A stretch of DNA of 7,965 bases from Gemmatimonadota bacterium (GCA_031127185.1 JARIET010000126.1:1-7965), one strand, 5' to 3'; shown: positions 1 through 6,445, counted from the first letter of the stretch. Made by a program: numbers and translations. The notes: a model not told the origin generated them from the letters alone.

Positions 1-1074
1 GGTCATTGAGCGCACCTCGACCTTCACGCCCCGCTGCTCGCCCACCTGCTCGATGCCGCGGGTGGCGTCGTGAACGACTTCCTCGAGGTAGATGGGTTGG
101 CGGTGCACCGTGAGGTGGCCGGCATCGGCGCGGGCGAGGAGAAAGAGATCGTCCACGATGCGCGTGAGCCGCTTGACCGCGAGCAGCATGACGCCGATGG
201 ACTCGCGATACTCGGCTTCGGTGCGCACCTCGCGCGAGAGCGTGACCTCGGCTTCGGCGCGAATGATGGACGTGGGCGTGCGCAGCTCGTGCGAGGCATC
301 GGCCATGAAGCGGCGCTGCTGGGCAAACGCGCCTTCGAGCCGGTCGAGCAGTTCATTGAACACGCGCGCCAGCCCCGAGAGTTCGGCGGCGCCGCCCACG
401 GGGAGGCGCTGGTAGAGACTGGTGTCGGAGATCTCGCTGGCCTGCGCCACCATGGCACCCACGGGCGCAAGGCCACGCGTGGCGAGGAGCCAGGCGCCGA
501 CGATTGATACGATCAACAGCACTGGGATGGCGATCAGGTACATCAGGCGAATCCGCGCCAACACATCCATCACATCAGCGAGCGGCATCGCGCCGGTAAG
601 GACGTACGACTCGGTGCCTACGGCAATGTTGCGGCTCAGCACCCGCTCCCCGCCCCCTTCCCACGGGATCGTGACCGCGAGCGTATCTATCGGCGCGGCG
701 AGGAGCGCCACAAGAAGCGGGTCTCCGTCGCCGCCGAACCCGCCGTCGGATTCGTGACCGGATGAGATCAACGTGCCACGCGAATCACGCACCACGATAC
801 GGACGTTCCGAAAGCGAACCTCGGCGGCGGTGGTGGTGACGGCCTCAAGCGGCGTGGCGCGAATCTTCCGCTCGGCGCCGACTTCGCGCGCAAACACGCT
901 AAGCGCATCCACCACAAACCGGTCGGCGCGGCGCACCAGCGTCCGCGCGAACACGGCGTAGCCGACCGCCGCGAAGGTCACGAGCGTGACGCCGAGCGCG
1001 ACCCCGTACCAGAGCGTGAACCGCGCGCGGAGCGAGGTGGCGCCGCGGCGAGGGCGTTCGGCGTCAGCCCCCAT
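1..1074 (-). CDS. Sensor histidine kinase, HAMP type (C-terminus beyond left edge)
   Basis: This is a membrane sensor kinase that should autophosphorylate on His and pass phosphate to the response regulator encoded just upstream. Reading from ATG at 1074, 358 residues are visible. There is a short basic N-tail, TM helix 1 at about 19-43, an extracytoplasmic domain at about 44-176, TM helix 2 at about 177-198, then a HAMP-like linker starting TRGLAPV at 199. The H-box SHELRTPTSIIRAEAEV has the phospho-acceptor at His262, and the DHp X-region RIVDDLFLLARADAG follows. The ATP-binding domain begins near residue 330; its N, G1 and G2 boxes lie outside the window. The start overlaps the regulator's stop by 11 nt and has no clear Shine-Dalgarno, which suggests translational coupling. 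The stimulus is unknown. The sensor loop at residues 106-118 is rich in Gly and Asp. The family call is secure; the pathway cannot be told. Confidence 0.93.
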   Translation of the reverse strand, partial: MGADAERPRRGATSLRARFTLWYGVALGVTLVTFAAVGYAVFARTLVRRADRFVVDALSVFAREVGAERKIRATPLEAVTTTAAEVRFRNVRIVVRDSRGTLISSGHESDGGFGGDGDPLLVALLAAPIDTLAVTIPWEGGGERVLSRNIAVGTESYVLTGAMPLADVMDVLARIRLMYLIAIPVLLIVSIVGAWLLATRGLAPVGAMVAQASEISDTSLYQRLPVGGAAELSGLARVFNELLDRLEGAFAQQRRFMADASHELRTPTSIIRAEAEVTLSREVRTEAEYRESIGVMLLAVKRLTRIVDDLFLLARADAGHLTVHRQPIYLEEVVHDATRGIEQVGEQRGVKVEVRSMT

Positions 1075-1738
1075 CGGCCAGCATGAAACCGGCGCCGCGC
1101 ACTGTGGTGATCAACTGCGCGACCTCGCCGTCGTCCACCTTGCGCCGCAACCGGCTGGCGTAGACGTCAATGATATTGGAGTAGGTACCCCGTGCATCGT
1201 TCCACACGTGCGTGAGCAGCTCGCCGCGGTTGACCACTCGCCCGGCATTGCTCGCCAGATACAGCAGCAGCGTGTACTCCTTGGCCGTAAGCGGGATCGT
1301 GCGGCCACCGCGCTTCACGCTGTGCCGCCGAGTGTCGATCGTGAGATCGGCGACCGTAACCACCGGACCGGCGTGATCAGCGTGGCGCCGCACCACGGCG
1401 CGGAGGCGAGCGAGGAGTTCGCCAAAATCGAATGGCTTGGTGATGTAGTCGTCGGCCCCGGAGTCGAGCCCCGCAATGCGCTGATCCACTGCGTCGAGCG
1501 CCGTGAGCATCAGGATGGGCACACGGCTTCCGCCAGCCCGAACCGTTTTGCAGATGGCGATGCCGTCGGGGGCCGGGATCATCACGTCGAGGATGATGGC
1601 GTCGTACTGGTGCTCGTCCAGGAGCGCGAGGGTCTGCGCCCCTGTGGCGGCCTGATCCACCACGTAGCCCGCCTCGCGGAGTCCGCGCGTGACCGCGGTG
1701 CGCAGCTGCTTGTCGTCCTCAGCAAAGGCGATTCGCAT
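1064..1738 (-). CDS. OmpR/PhoB-family response regulator
   Basis: This is a two-component DNA-binding regulator of 224 residues, the normal length for the family. The receiver domain (about 1-118) has the acidic pair Asp8-Asp9, the phospho-acceptor Asp51 in AIILDVMIP, Thr79 in LMLTALD and Lys101 in ITKPF. The C-terminal winged helix (about 127-224) carries PLTAKEYTLLLYLASNAG, the recognition-helix region SNIIDVYASRLRRKVD and the closing wing ITTVRGAGFML. The start is ATG at 1738, because the receiver fold begins there (MRIAFAEDD) and GGGAG lies 10 nt upstream on the minus strand. The same frame stays open further upstream, but that extension reads like unstructured sequence opposite thrB. It is cotranscribed with the histidine kinase through an 11-nt overlap and is divergent from thrB. 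Autoregulation at the shared promoter is possible but is inference. The target genes are not identifiable. Confidence 0.95.
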   Translation of the reverse strand: MRIAFAEDDKQLRTAVTRGLREAGYVVDQAATGAQTLALLDEHQYDAIILDVMIPAPDGIAICKTVRAGGSRVPILMLTALDAVDQRIAGLDSGADDYITKPFDFGELLARLRAVVRRHADHAGPVVTVADLTIDTRRHSVKRGGRTIPLTAKEYTLLLYLASNAGRVVNRGELLTHVWNDARGTYSNIIDVYASRLRRKVDDGEVAQLITTVRGAGFMLADGG

Positions 1739-1818
1739 TGTGTGAAGGCTCCCAGTGAGCGGGTAAGATGCAGCGGAATCGTGGATTCCGCAGTAAGATG
1801 CGGGCGATGCGACACCGG
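1739..1818. promoter_or_regulatory. Divergent promoter region between response regulator and thrB
   Basis: About 80 nt separate the regulator's start from the preferred thrB start, so both promoters must lie here or extend into the genes. The stretch holds a minus-strand Shine-Dalgarno (GGGAG, seen as ctccc at 1749-1753), a perfect hairpin at 1773-1791 and a 9-bp direct repeat. Two TAAGAT hexamers (1764-1769 and 1794-1799) resemble a -10 box at four of six positions, but no convincing -35 box sits at the right distance from either. Promoter assignment is therefore tentative. Confidence 0.45.
1763..1801. repeat. Perfect hairpin flanked by a 9-bp direct repeat
   Basis: GCGGAATC (1773-1780) and GATTCCGC (1784-1791) are perfect inverted copies around a GTG loop. 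They are bracketed by GTAAGATGC at 1763-1771 and again at 1793-1801, exactly 30 bp apart. The symmetry would suit a dimeric repressor or activator site, or an RNA stem-loop in the thrB leader. The repeats are read directly; the function is inference. If thrB began at 1768, the hairpin would fall inside its coding region. Confidence 0.6.
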
Positions 1819-2793
1819 ATGACGCCAACGACCCGACTTTCGATCGGGTCACCCCGCCAAAGCGCCTCGGCGCTGGCCCCCGCATGCATCGGCAACTTTG
1901 GGCCAGGTCTCGATGTGCTGGGCGTGGCCCTTGCGGGGCCGGGCGACCGGGTAACCGCAACCCGGGCGGATATCTCCGGCGTCACGATTGATGATGCCGG
2001 GCATCCTGAGCTCCCGACCGACCCCACGAAAAACACGGCGGGCATTGCAGCGCAGGAAGTCTTGAACCGGGCGGGCACCGATATCGGCGTCCGCCTGACC
2101 ATCACCAAGGGGCTGCCCCTCGCAGGCGGACAGGGCGGTAGCGCCGCCTCCGCGGTCGCGGCCGCCGGGGCCACCAACCGGCTTCTGGGCGGCCCGCTGG
2201 ATCCGGCGCAGTTGTTGGAGTGCGCAGTGGAAGGCGAGGCGGTGGTCAGCGGCCGGCACGCTGATAACGCCGCGCCCCAGCTGCTCGGCGGCGTGGTGCT
2301 CGTGCGCTCGCTCGACCCGCTCGATGTGGTGCAACTGGCCACGCCGGCCGACCTTCGTATCGTGATGGTCCATCCGGACCAGCGCATGCGCACCGCGGAG
2401 GCGCGCGCCGTGCTGCCCCAGTTCATCTCGCGGGCAATGGTCGTGCGGCAGCTGGGCAACGTGGCCGCGATCGTCGCCGCGCTCGAATCGGACGACCTGC
2501 AGTTATTGGGGCGCGCGATGGATGACCAGATCGCGGAGCCGGCCCGGGCGGTGCTCCTCCCGGGGTTTGACGAGGCGCGTGCGGCTGCGATGGCGGCGGG
2601 GTCGCTGGGTGGATCGATCTCGGGCGCTGGACCGTCGAGCTTTTGGCTGGCTGGCGACGACGTTACGGCTCGTCGCGTGATCGACGCCGTGCGGGCGAGC
2701 TACGCCGCGCTCAACATCGGCTGCACCGCGCGCGCAACGCAGATCGCTCCGCTTGGCGCGATGGACCTGCCGGAAGAAGCCACGCTCGCGTGA
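1819..2793 (+). CDS. thrB: Homoserine kinase (GHMP kinase family)
   Basis: This enzyme phosphorylates L-homoserine with ATP to O-phospho-L-homoserine, the substrate of the threonine synthase encoded next. It is a cytoplasmic protein of 324 residues, near the family's usual 300-320. The N-terminal motif APACIGNFGPGLDVLG spans residues 20-35. The GHMP ATP-binding loop, LPLAGGQGGSAASAVAA at 99-115, is recognisable but atypical: Gln105 and Gly107 stand where Leu/Ile and Ser are usual. The C-terminal motif GGSISGAGPSSFWL spans 264-277. ATG at 1819 is preferred because the conserved domain begins soon after it. ATGs at 1768, 1798 and 1807 are in frame, and none of the four has a clear Shine-Dalgarno. 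A -10-like hexamer 7 nt before the ATG at 1807 even allows a leaderless message. The stop is 5 nt before the preferred thrC start. Family and neighbour together make the function firm; the start is uncertain. Confidence 0.9.
   Translation: MTPTTRLSIGSPRQSASALAPACIGNFGPGLDVLGVALAGPGDRVTATRADISGVTIDDAGHPELPTDPTKNTAGIAAQEVLNRAGTDIGVRLTITKGLPLAGGQGGSAASAVAAAGATNRLLGGPLDPAQLLECAVEGEAVVSGRHADNAAPQLLGGVVLVRSLDPLDVVQLATPADLRIVMVHPDQRMRTAEARAVLPQFISRAMVVRQLGNVAAIVAALESDDLQLLGRAMDDQIAEPARAVLLPGFDEARAAAMAAGSLGGSISGAGPSSFWLAGDDVTARRVIDAVRASYAALNIGCTARATQIAPLGAMDLPEEATLA
1830..1850 (+). repeat. Small inverted repeat in the 5' end of thrB
   Basis: GACCCGA (1830-1836) and TCGGGTC (1844-1850) are perfect inverted copies around a 7-nt loop, within codons 4-11 from the preferred start. 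A stem here could affect initiation on the thrB message. It could equally be chance in GC-rich DNA. Confidence 0.35.
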
Positions 2794-2798
2794 GCGCG

Positions 2799-4049
2799 AT
2801 GACAGATCCGAATGACGACCTCTTTGCACCGGGGTCCCGTTCCATCGTGCGCTGCGGGTCGTGCGCACGCGCTGCTGACGGAACATCCGAATCGTGTGCA
2901 TGCGGCGGGTTGTTCGACGTCTTGCACCCGCGACCCGCGGTGTTTCCGGTTCCCACTGGCCACAACAGCGGTGTCTGGCGTTTTGGCGATCTTGTGATGC
3001 CGGGCGCGAGTACACCCGTCAGCTGGCCGGAAGGGCGCACGCCGCTCGTTGAGCGCGAGGCCGTCCGCAGTTACGCCAACGTGGGCCAGCTCTGGATGAA
3101 GCACGAGGGAATGAACCCCACGGGCAGCTTCAAGGATCGCGGTATGACCGCCGCGGTCACGGATGCCGTTCGATCGGGCGCCACGGCAGTTGCCTGCGCG
3201 AGCACGGGAAACACCTCCGCCTCGCTCGGCGCGTATGCGTCCATGGCCGGACTGCGCGCGCTGGTTTTTGTTCCTCAGGGAAAGGTCGCGCTCGGCAAAC
3301 TCGCTCAAGCGACGGCGTACGGAGCGAAGACGCTCGCCGTGCGCGGCGATTTTGATGCGGCGCTCGATCTCGCGCGGGCGGCGAGCCGCCAGCTCGGCGT
3401 CTACCTGGCGAACTCCATCAATCCGTGGCGAATCGAAGGCCAGAAGACGATTGCGTGGGAACTGCTCGAACAGCTTGACTGGAATGTGCCCGAGTGGATC
3501 GCGCTTCCTGCAGGCGCTCTCGGCAACACGTCAGCGTTCGGCAAGGCACTTCGTGAAGCGCGCGCGCTTGGCCGGATTGCGCGAGTGCCGCGGTTGCTCG
3601 CGGTGCAGGCGTCGGGCGCAGCGCCGTTCGCGACGGCGTTCGCTGAGCGCTTTTCTCGTCGGGTGACGGTGAGTGCCGAGACTGCGGCGACGGCCATACG
3701 AATCGGGAATCCGGCAAGCTGGGACCGCGGCGTCCGCGCCATCCGCGAAACAGACGGCGTGGTCGTGGCGGTGAGCGACGGCGAGATTCTCGATGCGAAG
3801 GCCGTCATCGACGCCGCCGGCATTGGCTGCGAGCCGGCGAGTGCCGCATCGGTGGCTGGCGTAAAGGCGCTCCGCGCGCAGGGCACGATTGGACCGGACG
3901 ACCGCGTGGCGTGCGTCCTGACCGGCCATCTATTGAAGGACCCCGACGCCGTGGTGGCCTACCACGCGGGTGGCAGCCGTCTCTCCAATCCACCGGTGGA
4001 GATTGAGCCAGACCTGCGCGCCGTCGCACGCATCCTGGAGGCACGCTGA
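2799..4049 (+). CDS. thrC: Threonine synthase (PLP-dependent, with N-terminal Cys cluster)
   Basis: This enzyme converts O-phospho-L-homoserine to L-threonine and phosphate, the final step of the pathway. It has 416 residues from ATG at 2799. A zinc-ribbon-like cluster lies near the N-terminus (CGSC at 19-22, CAC at 33-35), as in threonine synthases of the longer bacterial type. The PLP lysine is Lys112 in NPTGSFKDRGM. The substrate/cofactor loop is STGNTSAS at 135-142, the phosphate-binding Gly-rich loop is PAGALGNTSAFGKA, and the late motif GCEPASAASVAGVKAL is characteristic. Residue 240 in the Gly-rich loop is Ala, where I would expect Asn (GN.GN). GTG at 2790 is a credible alternative start: it overlaps the thrB stop as GTGA and has GGAAGAAG 11 nt upstream, giving 419 residues. 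The stop overlaps the next start by 1 nt. Confidence 0.93.
   Translation: MTDPNDDLFAPGSRSIVRCGSCARAADGTSESCACGGLFDVLHPRPAVFPVPTGHNSGVWRFGDLVMPGASTPVSWPEGRTPLVEREAVRSYANVGQLWMKHEGMNPTGSFKDRGMTAAVTDAVRSGATAVACASTGNTSASLGAYASMAGLRALVFVPQGKVALGKLAQATAYGAKTLAVRGDFDAALDLARAASRQLGVYLANSINPWRIEGQKTIAWELLEQLDWNVPEWIALPAGALGNTSAFGKALREARALGRIARVPRLLAVQASGAAPFATAFAERFSRRVTVSAETAATAIRIGNPASWDRGVRAIRETDGVVVAVSDGEILDAKAVIDAAGIGCEPASAASVAGVKALRAQGTIGPDDRVACVLTGHLLKDPDAVVAYHAGGSRLSNPPVEIEPDLRAVARILEAR
4037..4041 (+). promoter_or_regulatory. Shine-Dalgarno inside the end of thrC
   Basis: GGAGG lies 7 nt before the ATG at 4049 and fixes the start of the SRPBCC gene. It sits within the last codons of thrC, so the downstream gene can be initiated both directly and by termination-reinitiation at the TGATG junction. 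Confidence 0.75.
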
Positions 4050-4480
4050 TGCCCGACATCACTCACGACTTTCCTGTGGCCGCTTCACCTGAGCGTGTCT
4101 TCACGGCGTTCAGTAGTCCGTCACTGCTCGATGCGTGGTGGACGCTTCGATCCAGTGGACGCCCCGAGCTTGGCGCCACATATGAACTCTTTTTCGGCGA
4201 ATCGTACGATTGGCGCGCCGAAGTGACTGCCTGTGAGCCCGGGCACGAGTTTGAGATCACGTTCACGCGGGCCGATTCGGACTGGACCGGCACACGCTTG
4301 CACGTCGGCCTCGCGCCGACCGACCAGGGAACGCAGGTTCGGTTCTCGCATCGGGGATGGGCGGCGGAGAACGATCACTACCGCACTTCGAGCTTTTGTT
4401 GGGCCATGTACCTGCGGCTGATGAAGCGGCATTTGGAGGCGGGCGAGGTCGTCCCCTACGCGCAACGACTGGACGTCTAG
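4049..4480 (+). CDS. SRPBCC/AHSA1-like domain protein
   Basis: This is a 143-residue single-domain protein of the START/Bet v1 (SRPBCC) superfamily, which forms a helix-grip fold with a hydrophobic ligand cavity. The opening ITHDFPVAASPERVFTAFSS, the early tryptophans in LLDAWW, the strand segments around YDWRAEVTACEPGHEFEITF and GTQVRFSHRGW, and the long C-terminal helix with SSFCWAMYLRLMKRHLEAG fit the AHSA1-type subgroup. There is no signal peptide or membrane segment, so it is probably cytoplasmic. The ATG overlaps the thrC stop by one base (TGATG) and has GGAGG 7 nt upstream, so the two genes are surely cotranscribed. The ligand and role are unknown, and nothing in the sequence ties it to threonine chemistry. 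Such domains are also found in small stress or co-chaperone-like proteins and in aromatic-compound binding proteins. Confidence 0.85.
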   Translation: MPDITHDFPVAASPERVFTAFSSPSLLDAWWTLRSSGRPELGATYELFFGESYDWRAEVTACEPGHEFEITFTRADSDWTGTRLHVGLAPTDQGTQVRFSHRGWAAENDHYRTSSFCWAMYLRLMKRHLEAGEVVPYAQRLDV

Positions 4481-4482
4481 CG

Positions 4483-4508
4483 GCGCAGGTCGCCACCGCA
4501 CCTTGCGC
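4483..4508 (+). other. Possible stem-loop after the SRPBCC gene
   Basis: Eight base pairs with one bulged T (4503) join GCGCAGGT at 4483-4490 to ACCTTGCGC at 4500-4508 around a 9-nt loop, 3 nt after the SRPBCC stop. No T-tract follows, so it is not a classical intrinsic terminator. It could pause polymerase, protect the 3' end of the upstream message or weaken read-through. This is inference from pairing alone. Confidence 0.35.
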
Positions 4509-4557
4509 GATTCCCCGTGAAGGCGCACCGTGCAGAGTCCCCTCCCCCCTCATTACC

Positions 4558-4563
4558 AGGAGG
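4558..4563 (+). promoter_or_regulatory. Perfect Shine-Dalgarno AGGAGG
   Basis: AGGAGG is followed by 5 nt and then ATG at 4569. It is the strongest ribosome binding site in the window. It selects 4569 over the in-frame upstream GTG at 4530 and marks the membrane-protein gene as well translated. Confidence 0.85.
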
Positions 4564-4568
4564 TTGCC

Positions 4569-5129
4569 ATGGTTGGACTGTCCGGGTTGTGGCTGCCGAT
4601 TCTCCTATCGGGAGTCTTCGTGTTCATTGCGAGCAGCGTGATCCACATGGCGCTCGGCTACCACGCCGGCGACTTCAAGGCCCCGCCGCAGCAGGATGCG
4701 CTGGCCGATGCCATGCGGCCGTTCAACCTCGAGCCGGGCGACTACATGATGCCCAAGCCCAGCAGCATGAAAGAGATGGGAACGCCGGAGTACCTCGAGA
4801 AACACCGCAAGGGTCCGGTGGCGATCATGACGGTGCTCCCGAGCGGACACATGGGAATGGGCAAGCAGCTCGGGTTTTGGTTTGTGTTCACACTCGTCGT
4901 GAGCGCATACGCCGCGTATCTCACCGGCCGCACGAATGCGATCGGCGCTGGGTACCTCACGATCTTCCGCGTGGCAGGAACGGTCTCGTTCGGCGCCTAC
5001 GCGCTGGGCCAGTGGCCGCAGTGGATCTGGTTTGGCAAGTCCACGCGCGCGACGTTACTCGGCACGGTGGATGCGCTGGTCTATTCACTGATCACGGCCG
5101 GCGTATTTGGCTGGCTCTGGCCGCGTTAG
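4569..5129 (+). CDS. Uncharacterised membrane protein, probably four transmembrane helices
   Basis: I do not recognise a named family. The protein has 186 residues. Helix 1 is at about 7-30 (LWLPILLSGVFVFIASSVIH). A soluble segment of about 65 residues follows, then helices at about 101-119, 129-150 and 161-184. The soluble segment is rich in Met, Pro and Gly: PFNLEPGDYMMPKPSSMKEMG at 51-71, a Lys/Glu/Arg patch EYLEKHRKG at 74-82, and VLPSGHMGMGKQLG at 89-102. His26 near the end of helix 1 and His32, His79 and His94 add possible ligands, so metal binding is conceivable but unproven. Aromatic residues cluster in helix 3 (WPQWIWFG) and at the end (FGWLWPR). The start is set by AGGAGG 5 nt upstream. 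The MFS gene starts 19 nt after its stop, which suggests a shared operon. No homology claim is made. Confidence 0.8.
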   Translation: MVGLSGLWLPILLSGVFVFIASSVIHMALGYHAGDFKAPPQQDALADAMRPFNLEPGDYMMPKPSSMKEMGTPEYLEKHRKGPVAIMTVLPSGHMGMGKQLGFWFVFTLVVSAYAAYLTGRTNAIGAGYLTIFRVAGTVSFGAYALGQWPQWIWFGKSTRATLLGTVDALVYSLITAGVFGWLWPR

Positions 5130-5134
5130 CAACC

Positions 5135-5139
5135 AGGAG
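5135..5139 (+). promoter_or_regulatory. Shine-Dalgarno for the MFS gene
   Basis: AGGAG stands 9 nt before GTG at 5149, the only start in the area with a good ribosome binding site. The open frame extends back into the preceding gene without such a signal. Confidence 0.7.
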
Positions 5140-5148
5140 TCAAGCGAC

Positions 5149-6438
5149 GTGAACGCCCCGGTGAGCGCAGCGCCATTGAGCAACGCGGACGCGACCAGCT
5201 TCCGCGATGTCACCCCCGCCCAATGGCGCACGCTCGCCGCGGCGATGCTCGGCTGGATGTTCGACGCGATGGATTTCCTGATCTATGTGATGGCGATCGG
5301 GAAGCTGCAGGAGTACTTCGGATTTGGTTCAGCCACCGCGGGCCTGCTTGCGACCGTCACGTTGATCACGGCAGCCGTCGGTGGACTCGCCTTTGGCGTC
5401 GTCGCCGACAAGATCGGCCGCGTGAGGGCGCTCAGCCTCACGATCATTGTGTACTCTGTGTGCTCGATTGGAGCGGCCACGTCACAAAACGTGTGGCAGC
5501 TTGCCATCTGGCGAGCGTTGCTGGGTTTTGGAATGGGCGGTGAGTGGGCGGCCGGCGCCGTGTTGGTGAGCGAGACCTGGCCACCCGCTCTGCGGAACAA
5601 GGCGACCAGTCTCATGCAGTCCACCTGGGCGCTCGGGGCGATCCTCGCTGCGGGGCTCGCGGCCCTGGTGTTCGATGTACTGGACCTTGGCCCCAACGCC
5701 TGGCGCTGGCTCTTTGCGTTCGGGGCACTCCCCTCGCTGCTCGCGCTGTGGGTGAGGCGCAGCGTGGAAGAGCCGGTGGTGTGGCAGCAGCGCCGCGACG
5801 CCGGTCATCTTAAGGGCAATCCATACAAGATCCTGTTCGGCCCCGAGTTGCGCAGGCGTACCCTGCTTGCCTGCGCGCTGTCATCACTGCTGCTCTTTGC
5901 CTACTGGGGGCTCTTCACGTGGCTGCCGAACCTGCTCGCCTCCCCCATCGAAAAAGGCGGCGCGGGAATGAGCATCGTGAAGAGCGTCAGCTTCATCATT
6001 CCGATGCAGATCGGCGCATTCATCGGCTACCTGAGCTTTGGTCCGCTGGCCGACATGTTCGGCAGACGGCGGACGTTTGCGGCGTTCACGCTTACGGCGG
6101 CCGTCACCGTACCAGTCTATTTGCAGATGATGACCAACCAGTCGATGCTGATGCTGCTGGGGCCAATCCTCGGGTTTGTGGGGCACGGCTACTGGTCCAT
6201 GCTTGGCCCACTGCTCTCGGAACTGTTCCCGACCCACGTGCGGGCATCCGGACAAGGCCTGGGCTACAACTCTGGCCGGCTGATGGGCGCCGCCGCACCT
6301 TACATCATGGGAGTGCTTGCGGCCGTGCCGAACGTAGGCATTATTGCGGCATTGGGGTTGACCTCCGCATTCTTTGTGGGAGCGGCCCTTCTGGTCTTCG
6401 CTCTCCCGGACACCAGCCGCGCTCCACTATCTGCATGA
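5149..6438 (+). CDS. MFS transporter, metabolite:H+ symporter type
   Basis: This is an inner-membrane secondary carrier of the major facilitator superfamily, with 429 residues and about 12 helices. Helix 1 contains GWMFDAMDFLIY with Asp39 and Asp42, a hallmark of the sialate/aromatic-acid/metabolite symporter groups, where these acids take part in proton coupling. Motif A between helices 2 and 3 is GVVADKIGRVR at 83-93. Helix 4 has GFGMGGEWAAGAVLVSETW with Glu132. A second, related loop, GPLADMFGRRR at 298-308, starts the C-terminal half. The substrate is likely an organic acid or similar small anion, but the sequence cannot settle which. GTG at 5149 is chosen because AGGAG lies 9 nt upstream; GTG at 5161 is a weaker option. 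It lies between the unknown membrane protein and a PP2C phosphatase, 7 nt before the latter. Confidence 0.92.
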   Translation: MNAPVSAAPLSNADATSFRDVTPAQWRTLAAAMLGWMFDAMDFLIYVMAIGKLQEYFGFGSATAGLLATVTLITAAVGGLAFGVVADKIGRVRALSLTIIVYSVCSIGAATSQNVWQLAIWRALLGFGMGGEWAAGAVLVSETWPPALRNKATSLMQSTWALGAILAAGLAALVFDVLDLGPNAWRWLFAFGALPSLLALWVRRSVEEPVVWQQRRDAGHLKGNPYKILFGPELRRRTLLACALSSLLLFAYWGLFTWLPNLLASPIEKGGAGMSIVKSVSFIIPMQIGAFIGYLSFGPLADMFGRRRTFAAFTLTAAVTVPVYLQMMTNQSMLMLLGPILGFVGHGYWSMLGPLLSELFPTHVRASGQGLGYNSGRLMGAAAPYIMGVLAAVPNVGIIAALGLTSAFFVGAALLVFALPDTSRAPLSA

Positions 6439-6445
6439 CCCGTTG

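Noticed and set aside
986..1822. Long plus-strand open frame (278 codons) opposite the response regulator
   Set aside because: It is antisense to a gene with all receiver and winged-helix motifs. The predicted protein lacks any recognisable domain, as expected for chance open frames in GC-rich DNA.
1768..1850. Threonine-type attenuator with leader peptide
   Set aside because: The early codons include MTPTTRLSI with three Thr and one Ile, and two hairpins are nearby. But there is no separate leader ORF with a stop, no run of Thr/Ile codons and no T-tract terminator.
1739..1960. N-terminal extension of the response regulator
   Set aside because: The frame is open, but the extra residues are Arg/Pro/Gly-rich and antisense to thrB. 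The receiver fold begins exactly at the ATG at 1738, which has a GGGAG upstream.
1719..2459. Minus-strand open frame (246 codons) opposite thrB
   Set aside because: It overlaps the regulator's start and runs antisense to a clear homoserine kinase; the composition is low-complexity Ser/Ala/Arg/Pro.
4530..4568. Upstream GTG start for the membrane protein
   Set aside because: It is in frame but lacks a ribosome binding site, whereas ATG at 4569 has a perfect AGGAGG at the right distance and begins just before the first helix.
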